This document shows, piece by piece, positions 56,279-64,000 of a stretch of 64,000 nucleotides of DNA (within the stretch, counting starts at the first letter, position 1; each line of letters begins with the position of its first letter). Below the pieces are notes generated by a model, which saw only the letters and a program-made list of their open reading frames with translations, was not told the origin of the DNA and did not search any database. The position numbers and the translations under genes were made by a program. Source of the stretch: Ceratopteris richardii (lineage: Eukaryota; Streptophyta; Polypodiopsida; Polypodiales; Pteridaceae); contig CM035407.1 of the NCBI GenBank assembly GCA_020310875.1, positions 224,212,045 through 224,276,044 on the forward strand, given 5' to 3'.

Positions 56279-56286
56279 GGGGGAGC
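56277..56286 (+). other. Polypurine tract of Cop6
   Basis: GAGGGGGAGC directly before the 3' LTR. Confidence 0.9.
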
Positions 56287-57309
56287 TGTTGGTGCAAGGC
56301 AATCAACAATTGAAGTTTTGATGAATGTTTGAAGTCAAGGACTGAAGAAAAGATCAAGATATGAAGCATGAAGAAAGTACATGTTCAGAGAATAAGATGT
56401 GTATACATATGTACATTAACTTAGAGTTAGCTCACTTATACTTTTGTACGGTTATCAGCTTGTACATATTTGCCTATATATACAAGGAAAAATGTTGGGG
56501 CAAATATATGAGAGTGTGAGAGAACAAGAATTCAAAAGAATTAGAAGTCATTAGACACTTGTAAGGTGAGTAAGATAACTCTCTCATCTAGATGTAAAAC
56601 TTTTCAATAATGAAGAAAAGTTGCACCCAATTTTTCTGTGTGTTCTCCTTCTGTGCTTGATCATTTCAAGAATCCTTTTGTAGGTGTCTAATTCCATAGT
56701 GTCTATGGTTAAAGTTTGAGAGCCTAATTGTAAACAGGCTGTGAGAATTATGGATAGGAACATTCATATGTGAGGAAGTGTTGAGGGTCCTCTGAAACAC
56801 GTGCAATCCCGATGGTCAAAGAAATGGTTAGTTCTCAGTGCACAGTGTAAAGTTCTGCATAAATGAGGATTCAAAATCTAAGTTGGAAGGTAAGCCATCT
56901 ATGTCTAAAAGCATTTGCATAAAAGTTCTACTTTGGGAGAACCAAGCTTTAGAAGTTGCAGGTGTCAAAGTCGATTGTAAAGAACTATAGTTTTAGACAT
57001 AGGTAACTTGTTAAGTTCATTTCTCAAGATCTACTAAGTATTTTGGAATGATTTAACTTGCAGGAGGTGTGCAAACTATAGACAACACCGTGTACAAAGT
57101 TTTATAAAAAACTTTACACATTTGATAAGTCAATGAGTGAGTTATGTGCATCAGACTTTCTGTGTAGTCATCCTCTTCATAGTTTGTTCAAGATTTTGGT
57201 ATTTGAATATTCATCCTCCAAATTGGTGAAGGTTTTAAGTTATTCTTGATATAGGGGTGCTCTAACTTCAAGAATAACTTGTTCTTTTGGAGATTAACAC
57301 TCTCCATCA
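56287..57309 (+). repeat. 3' LTR of Cop6
   Basis: 1023 bp, TGTTGGTGC...CTCCATCA. The right end is set by the return of GypC gag homology (TTGAACCTTCTTCCTGC). Related in layout, but not closely in sequence, to the Cop5 LTR. Confidence 0.87.
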
Positions 57310-57314
57310 CTATT

Positions 57315-58646
57315 TGAACCTTCTTCCTGCTAGTTGCACTGTTCTTGGGGTGTCTGCTTGAAGATGTGGATCAAGGATGATGTATTATGCCTGATGCCAC
57401 TCTTGGAGAAATCTACAATGAATGCTTCTAGCAGTTGACCTATATCTCGATAATTACGACTATTTAGTGGTTGAAACCAAGCTAAGCCAGTGCCCTTAAG
57501 AGTAAACCCAAATGCCTCGTACTCAGTGAACAAATCCTCAACCTGTTCAGCTCTTAACACTTGTTTGAATTCGACCACATGATCATAAGGATCTCCAGTC
57601 CCGTCAAAATAATTATTCATTGCCTTGATCACTTGAGTGGGTCTAAGGGTTCTTTGGTATTCTGGAGGTCTAGGCAATGGAAAATCCTGTTCATCTTGTT
57701 GATGCCTATGTGCTGGATGTCTTTCTCTTTCAGGTCTTCACCTTTCGTCTTGATCTGTCTCTACACACATTGTGTGTAAAGCTTACCTGAGGTCTCTCTC
57801 TAGTCCTTTCCCTCTGGTTTTCATGGGCCTTGGATGATCCTAGACCTTGGAGGCCATGGGAAACCTTGGATCTTGGTGGAGGGAAAATCAATTCACTCTT
57901 ACAAGTATATGCATGTCTATTATGTTCTGTTACCAAGAACATTTTCTCTGACGTGTTATTTAGGTAGACAACTTTGCATGATGTCTCTAGATCCTTGAAC
58001 TCGTAGATGATGACTATGCTCAATTGGCTAGGTTGATCTGGCTTGAATCTCCAAAGGCTTCCTCCATTTCTCTATTTAAGAATAACTCTATGCTTTTGTT
58101 GTCTTGAGGGATTGGAGTGATCACTCTGGTCAAAACTGACTTACCTCTAGGAGTCTTGGGTTCTCATCCTACATCTCCTTGCTCTAGGTCTCCTATCTCA
58201 CTCTTAGGAATGATGTTGCCAAACTCATCTATCCTATCTGGTAAGTTAGTGACCACATACGTGGTTCCTTCCTTATCAATGTATGAACCCTCTTCACATT
58301 TGACTACTGGGTATTCAATTCCAAAGGGTTGATCAGGATTTTTGAGTTGGACCACTGATCGCCTCAAGCCATCCTCATAGATGTGTGCACCTAATCGATT
58401 GGTCCGAATATATTTCAATTGTGTCTTATAGGAACCTTCCAGTGTTTGCAAATAGGCAGTGTCTGAGCCACCTATAGGTTTTCCCATGCTAAAAAACATT
58501 TCTGAGTCACTTGAGTTAGAGCTTAGTACGTAAGGATAACCACTTGGTTGTTGTGCCCAAGACTTAGCTGTATGGTTGATACTAGCCTTAGAAGATCTAA
58601 TGCTTTGTCTATCCTTGCCTAGGTGTCTACCAGATCTCAGGTTCAT
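57315..58646 (-). pseudogene. GypC gag, N-terminal part
   Basis: Starts MNLRSGRHLGKDRQSIRSSKA (58646), then RLGAHIYEDGLRRSVVQLKN, YIDKEGTTYVVTNLPDR, and after breaks YTCKSELIFPPPR, NNYFDGTGDPYDHVVEFKQ (about 57600) and the capsid part ending FKQTPQEQ, where Cop6 interrupts. Confidence 0.88.
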
Positions 58647-59664
58647 AAGCTTTGTCTTCTAGTCCCAAAATTCCCCTTTGTATTGCTCAAAATCCCTTGG
58701 AGCCCCCTTGGTTTCCTAGTCCCACTTGAGGGTCAACTTCAAATTATCCTATCTGAAAATCAACACGTTATTCTTATAAAAAACGATTGAGGCCGTGTAG
58801 GATTCGAAACGAGCTTTCCAAAAAGCTATAGAGCTCAAAGAATGGACTTTTCATGAAAAAGCTATGTCAAATCAGGCTCCTGGGGGTCAAAACAGGGAAA
58901 CACACCCTTTTGGAAAAATCACGATTTTGTGTGAAAATCATGATTTTGGGAGGTCTGAAAATTGCGATGCTGAGCTCTCATGAAAATCGCAATTTTAAGG
59001 GATCATGAAAATCGGGATGCTGAGTAACCAGAAAATCGCAATTTTGATTGAAAATCGCGACTTTGACCAAAAACGATTTTCACTCAAAAACATTTTGGTC
59101 ATTTTGATTGAAAAACGATTTTGATTTTCTGGTCATGAAAATCACAATTTTCAGAATGACTAGAAAATCGCGATTTTGATTGAAAATCGTGTTTTGAAAA
59201 TTGCGATTTTGGATGAAAGTCGTGTTTTTGAAAATCGCGATTTTCGAGCCAACAGAGAATCATGTTTTTGGCTGAAAATCATGATTTGTGAAAATCGCAA
59301 TTTTGAGCCCACTAAAAATCGTATGTATCTTCTTAGAATCGTGTTGTTTCTTTTTATATGAAAATCGTGATTTTGCATCAAAATCGTGTTTTTGAGAAAC
59401 TTAGAGAATCACGATTTTGAGCACAAGCAGAGAATCGCGATTCTGAGAATGACCTCAGAATCGTGTTCTTTTCAGAAAGCTTTTAGGCGGGAAATAGAAA
59501 ATCATATTTTTTTGAAAAAAACTGAATTTTATGAAAATCACGATTTTCAATCAAAATCATGTTTTTTGGCGGGAAATTCAAATTTTTGAGCACCGATAAT
59601 TCCCTCCATATTCCAAGCAGTTCCATTAGAGAACATTTGTATACTCCTAGAAGAACGTGCTAAC
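58647..59664 (-). other. GypC 5' leader with palindrome-rich array
   Basis: No gene. The stretch next to the array (58842-58900, TTTTCATGAAAAAGCTATG ... GGGTCAAAACAGGG) matches GypB at 40900-40960. No primer site or LTR is present; Cop7 cuts in at 59665. Confidence 0.75.
58905..59590. repeat. Array of AAATCGCGATTTT-type palindromes in the GypC leader
   Basis: GAAAATCGCGATTTTG and variants (AAATCACGATTTT, AAATCATGATTTT, AAAATTGCGATTTT, AGAATCGCGATTCT) recur more than twenty times over about 690 bp with spacings of about 12-35 bp. Each core is self-complementary or nearly so. Confidence 0.92.
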
Positions 59665-59879
59665 TGTTAGAGTATGATCAATGTCTACCCCTCATGATTG
59701 TATGCACATTTTGTAAGGCCCCCTTTATGAGGAGAAGCCAAGCGTGCATTACCCAATTGATGGGAATCCCAACTTGAATGTTGGATGAAGGTCATATTGG
59801 ACCATGTAAGATATTATAAGGAAAGGGAGTTACCAGGGTCCCCAATTGTGGGGTCCGGGGCAGCGGTGAGCAGCCCCGG

Positions 59880-59975
59880 CTGGGGGGTCCAAGGGGGCCA
59901 GCGGGCCCCCTGGCTGGGGGGTCCCAGGGGGCCAGCGGGCCCCCTGGTGGGGGTCCGGGGGCAGCGCCCCCGGCG
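59880..59975 (+). repeat. GC-rich 34-bp tandem repeat in the Cop7 LTR
   Basis: Two 34-bp units (59880-59913, 59914-59947) starting CTGGGGGGTCC differ at one position; a shorter third unit follows (TGGGGGTCCGGGGGCAGCG). Each unit contains AGGGGGCC...GGCCCCCT, able to fold on itself. Surrounding DNA is AT-rich, so this is a sharp GC island. Confidence 0.92.
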
Positions 59976-59985
59976 CGACGGTAAA

Positions 59986-60009
59986 GGGAATATTCCATGG
60001 AATATTCCC
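59986..60009. repeat. Perfect 24-bp palindrome in the Cop7 LTR
   Basis: The left half is GGGAATATTCCA and the right half is its exact reverse complement, centred on CCATGG. It contains two GAATATTC octamers. It lies about 135 bp upstream of the TATA box, a plausible enhancer position. Confidence 0.95.
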
Positions 60010-60144
60010 TGTCGGAGTCAGAAATCATTTATATTTGTTAGGTCGGTTCAACCAGTCTAAGCCGTGTATGGCAATTACGCGGGCGGTGGCCGCCCACGCC
60101 CTACCGCCCATGTATAGCCGTCCATGGCAGGCCACCCATGATCC

Positions 60145-60153
60145 TATATATAC
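60145..60153 (+). promoter_or_regulatory. TATA box of the Cop7 LTR
   Basis: TATATATAC about 230 bp before the LTR end; the RNA start is expected near 60175-60185, which would give an R-U5 of about 200 bases. Confidence 0.7.
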
Positions 60154-60382
60154 ATGACTTCTGCACTACCTAAGACATTGAGTTGAGCCAGCATACCTCT
60201 ACCTTGTATCTCCCTATCTAGAGTTGTCTAGATCACCATTTAAGCTCTACCTTGAGAGCGCACGGGTGGACAACGCCATCATCTTTGTACTTGCTGCTAG
60301 TAGAAAATTGTTGAGATTCTCCTATATCTGTTATCTTCTCTGCTATTGCTCCTGTGTTATATTGCGTAACTATTGTCTTACA

Positions 60383-60394
60383 TGGTATCAGAGC
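60383..60394 (+). other. Primer binding site of Cop7 (tRNA-iMet)
   Basis: TGGTATCAGAGC directly follows the LTR end (CTTACA) without a spacer. Confidence 0.97.
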
Positions 60395-60477
60395 TGTAAG
60401 GTTCGAATAGCTTGAGAAGTATCATTATTTTAGCCTACTAGCAGACTAGAATATCAGTAGATTATTCGAGTGATTAC

Positions 60478-63400
60478 ATGATGGCTTCATCGTCGAACAC
60501 TAGTCTTGGTGCTTCACCTAATGTTAATGCTGCACCTATTCGAATTCGTCCACCTGCATTCACTGAAGGGAAGCTGGATGGAACCAACTATACACTCTGG
60601 AAGTTCAAAATTTCTGCAATTTTGGACTCCTATGAATTACTTGACACTGTCATGGGACCGATGGGATTGGATCCAGAGCCTATACCAGTTGAAGATCCAG
60701 CAAATTCAAGATTGATGATTCAGCCAGATCCAGATCTTCTACGAGCTTGGAAGAGGCGGAATGCTGATGCATTATGTGCGATTGTCACTAGTGTAAGTGA
60801 TTCTGTGCTTACTTTAGTTCAACATACTACTAAAGCACATGAGGCTTGGGGCATATTGGCTCGACAATATGAGACCAAGAACCACACTAGGATACAGAAT
60901 TTAGAAAATCAATTGGCAAATGAAAAGCATTCTGATTCTGAAAAGGCTGAAGATTTTATCAAACGGATAAAGCATCTTCAAGATCAATTGGCTGCAGTTG
61001 GTGTTGTTATAACACCAGAAGAGCTAGCTCGAAGATCTGTACGTGTTCTTCCAGCAAAGTATGATGGATTAGTAACAGCCCTTAACACTCAGGTAAGGCC
61101 AACTCCTCTTACATTTGAAGAGTTTTGTGCCATGCTTTTAGAAGAAGAGATGCGGCTGAAGAATCGGCAAAGTACAACTGATGCTGCATTCTCAGCAAAT
61201 GCAAAAGGTAAAGGCTCTTCAGAGGGATCAAAGAAGAAGCCAAAGAAGAAAAAGTTCACAGGAAGTTGCTTCTATTGTGAAAAGAAAGGCCATGCCATCA
61301 AGGATTGCAGAAAGAAGCAAGCTGATGAACGGAATGGGACTGTAAAATCATCATGGAAGAACAAAGAGTCTGCAAACAACACAGAGCTGGAACTTTGGGT
61401 AGCTATTGAAGAGGTATGTTCATCTGCTCAAGCTCGTGTTGATGAGCCATGGATTTTAGACAGTGGAGCTTCTCGCCATATGACTAGTAAAAAGGATTGG
61501 TATAGTTCCCTAGTGCCTCTGCGGGAATCCATCAATGTAGTGGTGGGAAACGACTCCAAGTGTCCAGCTGAAGGAACTGGAACCATCTCTTTTATCACTT
61601 CTCCAGGTGTTGAGAAAAAGTTATCCGATGTTCTCTATGTACCTACACTCAAAAGAAATTTGTTGTCAGTTTCTGCAATAACAGATCGTGGACTCGAAGT
61701 TCACTTCAATAAGAGTGGTGCGGAAATCATGGATTCATCAGGTAATGTTGTAGGTAAAGGCACACGACGGGATAACTTGTATGAGTTAAGTGCTTTAACT
61801 GCTACAGAAGATAAAGATGTAAGCAGGTTATGGCACCAACGATTTGGGCATCTCGGATTTGCAGTTTTGAAGGAGATGCAACGAACAGGGATGGTTGCTC
61901 ATTTGCCTGCATTTTCAGAGTTGCAGGAACCTTGTGAAGCTTGTATGATGGGCAAGCAACAACGAAAGGCATTTCCAAGAGAGACCAGCAATCGATCTCA
62001 AGCTCCTCTAGAGTTGGTACATGCTGATCTCTGCGGTAAAATGTCTACACCTGCTTTAGGAGGATCTTTCTACTTCTTGCTGTTAGTCGACGATTATAGT
62101 AGAAAGATGTGGGTTTATTTCATTCGAGAGAAGGCTGATGCTTTTGAAAAATTTAAAGCGTGGCATAAGTATGTAGAAAGTGAATCAGGAAGGAAACTGA
62201 AGAAATTTAGAACAGATAGAGGAGGTGAATTCTTGTCAACAGAATTCAACAATTACTGTAAGGAGCATGGTGTGAAAAGGCAACTTACCACAGCTCATAC
62301 ACCTCAACAAAATGGCGTTGTTGAGCGCAGGAACAGGACAGTAGTTGAAATGGCTCGTTGTATGTTAAAGGCTCAAGACATGCCTGATTCATTCTGGGCA
62401 GAAGCAGTCAATACAGCAGTCTACATCCTCAATCGAAGCTACACAAAAGCTCTGAAGGGGATGACTCCTCAAGAAGCATATTCTGGTAAAAAGCCTTCAG
62501 TTTTGCATTTCAGAATTTTTGGTTGTTTCTGTTATGCACATATTCCTGATTCAACAAGATCAAAGTTGGATTCAAAAAGCAAAAAGTGTGTCTTCCTAGG
62601 ATATAGTGAAGAGTCTAAAGCATACAGGTTATGGGATCCTGAGGCAAGGAAGATTTTTGTCAGCCGAGATGTGGTGTTTGATGAACGACCACACTTAGTA
62701 GAAGATAAAGGTAAATCTACTATCTCATCAAACGGAGAAATATCTCACCTTGTGCCTATCAAAAGACAGGTTAAAGTTGAGGAGGAGGAAACATCTGATG
62801 GAGAAATTTCCTCAATAAAAAGCCAACCAATTGTAGCTGCACAGCGTAAGCCACTACCGAAGTGGGCACAACAGCTCTTTGATGATCACAATCCACATGT
62901 AGATGCACCAGAATCATCATCGGATGGATTACGAAGATCAAAGAGAATAGAGGAGCAAAGAAGAGCCTCAGAACACATTGTTAACATGGCTCTAATGGCA
63001 GATATCATGGGTTCGATAAAGGAACCTACCACCATTGAAGAAGCCATTGATGATCCAGATTGGAGAGCGGCAATGCAGTCTGAGTATGATAGTATACTCA
63101 AAAATGATACATGGGATCTAGTCGACTTGCCGCCAAAGAAGAAGGTAATAGGTACTAAATGGATTTGGAAAGCTAAGTATAAAGCTGATGGAACATTAGA
63201 AAAGTATAAGGCACGATTAGTTGCACAGGGTTTTTCACAGATTGAAGGATTTGATGTTCAAGAAACTTTTGCACCAACAGCACGCATGACAACTATTCGG
63301 ACGGTACTTGCAGTAGCTGCACAAAAGTCTTGGCCTATTTTCCAGATGGATGTCAAATCTGCATTTTTGAATGGTCACCTCAAGGAGGAGGTATATGTAT

Positions 63401-64000
63401 CTCAACCACCAGGTTTTGAGGTGCCCAATTCAGAAAATAAAGTTTGCAGGTTGAAGAAAGCTTTGTATGGACTTAAGCAAGCTCCACGGGCTTGGTACCA
63501 ACGAATTGATCATTTTTTCAAAAATATGGGTTTTGAAAGAAGTACTTCTGATGCTAACTTGTATGTAACGAAAAGGGATAGCAAGCTAGTTGTTGTCATT
63601 GTATATGTAGATGATTTGATCATTACAGGAGATCATCAGGAACTCATCAATCAAACTCGGATCAGCTTGGGAACTGAGTTTGAAATGACAGACTTAGGTC
63701 TACTCCATTTTTGTCTGGGAATTGAAGTATGGCAAAGGAAGGATGGCATTTTCATCTCACAACAAAAATATTCCAAAGAAATTCTCAAGGCATTTGGAAT
63801 GATGGACTGCAAACCAACTAGCACACCTATGGAGGTAAATCATAAGCTATCTATGGATGATAACATGCCTGATGTAGATGCTAAGAAGTATAGGAAGCTC
63901 GTTGGAAGTCTTATTTTTCTGTGCAACACTAGACCAGACATTTGCTATGCTGTTGGAGTGTTAAGCAGGTTTTCCAACAAACCTAAGGAGAGTCACTGGA
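60478..64000 (+). CDS. Cop7 gag-pol polyprotein, open to the window edge
   Basis: From ATG at 60478 (a second ATG follows at 60481) the frame stays open for 1174 codons to the window end. Domains: gag with [12 protein letters not shown] near residue 40 and the UBN2-type body to about 240; CCHC knuckle [14 protein letters not shown] (264-277); protease DSGASRHMT (328); integrase zinc region [11 protein letters not shown]...CEACMMGK (about 450-500); core HADLCG (515), RTDRGGEF (about 578), [12 protein letters not shown] (about 609-620); [14 protein letters not shown] (about 897), [12 protein letters not shown] (about 957), [12 protein letters not shown] (about 995), catalytic YVDDLIITG (1043). 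RNase H begins at the right edge. All catalytic residues seen are intact. Confidence 0.96.
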   Translation, partial: MMASSSNTSLGASPNVNAAPIRIRPPAFTEGKLDGTNYTLWKFKISAILDSYELLDTVMGPMGLDPEPIPVEDPANSRLMIQPDPDLLRAWKRRNADALCAIVTSVSDSVLTLVQHTTKAHEAWGILARQYETKNHTRIQNLENQLANEKHSDSEKAEDFIKRIKHLQDQLAAVGVVITPEELARRSVRVLPAKYDGLVTALNTQVRPTPLTFEEFCAMLLEEEMRLKNRQSTTDAAFSANAKGKGSSEGSKKKPKKKKFTGSCFYCEKKGHAIKDCRKKQADERNGTVKSSWKNKESANNTELELWVAIEEVCSSAQARVDEPWILDSGASRHMTSKKDWYSSLVPLRESINVVVGNDSKCPAEGTGTISFITSPGVEKKLSDVLYVPTLKRNLLSVSAITDRGLEVHFNKSGAEIMDSSGNVVGKGTRRDNLYELSALTATEDKDVSRLWHQRFGHLGFAVLKEMQRTGMVAHLPAFSELQEPCEACMMGKQQRKAFPRETSNRSQAPLELVHADLCGKMSTPALGGSFYFLLLVDDYSRKMWVYFIREKADAFEKFKAWHKYVESESGRKLKKFRTDRGGEFLSTEFNNYCKEHGVKRQLTTAHTPQQNGVVERRNRTVVEMARCMLKAQDMPDSFWAEAVNTAVYILNRSYTKALKGMTPQEAYSGKKPSVLHFRIFGCFCYAHIPDSTRSKLDSKSKKCVFLGYSEESKAYRLWDPEARKIFVSRDVVFDERPHLVEDKGKSTISSNGEISHLVPIKRQVKVEEEETSDGEISSIKSQPIVAAQRKPLPKWAQQLFDDHNPHVDAPESSSDGLRRSKRIEEQRRASEHIVNMALMADIMGSIKEPTTIEEAIDDPDWRAAMQSEYDSILKNDTWDLVDLPPKKKVIGTKWIWKAKYKADGTLEKYKARLVAQGFSQIEGFDVQETFAPTARMTTIRTVLAVAAQKSWPIFQMDVKSAFLNGHLKEEVYVSQPPGFEVPNSENKVCRLKKALYGLKQAPRAWYQRIDHFFKNMGFERSTSDANLYVTKRDSKLVVVIVYVDDLIITGDHQELINQTRISLGTEFEMTDLGLLHFCLGIEVWQRKDGIFISQQKYSKEILKAFGMMDCKPTSTPMEVNHKLSMDDNMPDVDAKKYRKLVGSLIFLCNTRPDICYAVGVLSRFSNKPKESHW

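Larger units (their letters stand above)
53566..57309 (+). mobile_element. Cop6: internally deleted Copia element inside GypC gag
   Basis: A 5' LTR fragment (53566-53811) is joined directly to the integrase core; then RT, RNase H, a polypurine tract and a complete 3' LTR. The primer site, gag, protease and integrase zinc region are deleted. Both LTRs start TGTTGGTGCAAGGCAATC. The flanking gag sequences join cleanly (GTATTGTT ... TGAACCTT, compared with GTATTGCCTAAACCTT in GypA); the 5-bp duplication is TTGTT / CTATT, decayed by two transitions. Confidence 0.92.
52088..59664 (-). mobile_element. GypC: gag and leader of the same Gypsy family, split by Cop6
   Basis: Minus-strand order: leader (59664-58647), gag N-terminus (58646-57315), Cop6, rest of gag (53565-52088). 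No protease or pol; the element is truncated on the left at 52088, and on the right by the Cop7 LTR at 59665. Sequence is clearly related to GypA and GypB but more divergent from them than they are from each other in gag. Confidence 0.88.
59665..60382 (+). repeat. 5' LTR of Cop7
   Basis: 718 bp, TGTTAGAGTATG...TGTCTTACA, next to the primer site. It contains a GC-rich minisatellite (59880-59975), a 24-bp palindrome (59986-60009) and a TATA box (60145-60153). Confidence 0.92.
59665..64000 (+). mobile_element. Cop7: Copia element with intact frame, runs off right edge
   Basis: 5' LTR (59665-60382), primer site (60383-60394) and one uninterrupted gag-pol frame to the window end. It inserted into the GypC leader; the left flank is CTAAC. 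The intact frame makes it the youngest LTR element here, and a candidate for recent activity. It belongs to a different Copia lineage from Cop1, Cop5 and Cop6, judging by gag and protease sequence (DSGASRHMT versus DSGCSNH). Confidence 0.95.

Noticed and set aside
59986-60009. Heat-shock element in the Cop7 palindrome
   Set aside because: Two GAATATTC octamers are four bases apart, which does not give the contiguous nGAAnnTTCn series; kept only as an untested possibility.
59785-60060. A Gly/Pro-rich, collagen-like 91-codon frame and its antisense partner
   Set aside because: They lie inside the Cop7 LTR and result from the GC-rich 34-bp repeat.

Overview
The window is plant nuclear DNA made almost entirely of nested retroelements. 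Evidence for a land plant: Ty1/Copia elements with primer sites matching the 3' end of plant initiator tRNA-Met (TGGTATCAGAGC), a Ty3/Gypsy family with a primer site matching tRNA-Asp (TGGCACCGTTGCCGGGGA), a LINE with a plant-type zf-RVT C-terminus, and a tRNA-derived SINE. No host gene was found. The AT-rich background and dense nesting suggest a large repeat-rich genome; I cannot name the species.

Layout. 1-4957 (-): Cop1, a Copia element running off the left edge, with a 5' LTR and a long gag-pol frame. 4958-5929: spacer with a tandem duplication and an AC/AT microsatellite. 5930-7698 (+): Cop2, the 3' end and 3' LTR of the same Copia family. 7699-13375 (+): GypH, a decayed Gypsy element split by Cop3 (10318-12553, -). 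13376-14530 (+): Cop4, Copia RT/RNase H debris. 14531-16142: non-coding DNA with a diverged repeat and a SINE (15033-15199) bounded by 12-bp duplications. 16143-17422 (+): a 5'-truncated LINE bounded by 14-bp duplications. 17437-18959: nothing recognisable.

18960-59664 is dominated by one large Gypsy family seen as four pieces: GypA (18960-26283, +, gag-pol), GypB (27663-42588, -, about 15 kb, both LTRs), GypD (42589-51567, +, 3' part and LTR) and GypC (52088-59664, -, leader and gag). The fragment LtrF (26284-27662, -) cuts into the 3' LTR of GypB. Cop5 (44038-50450, -), a nearly full-length Copia element, sits inside an ORF of GypD. Cop6 (53566-57309, +), an internally deleted Copia, sits inside the gag of GypC. 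59665-64000 (+): Cop7, a young-looking Copia whose gag-pol frame is open from 60478 to the window edge.

The most interesting material is in the Gypsy family: a long ORF of unknown function between pol and the 3' LTR, conserved in GypB and GypD; a duplicated integrase zinc-binding module from which two copies each lost a different half; gag with three shortened zinc knuckles (CX2CX3HX4C); and leaders that carry, at the same place in two copies, different arrays of short palindromes built on an ATCGCGAT core.
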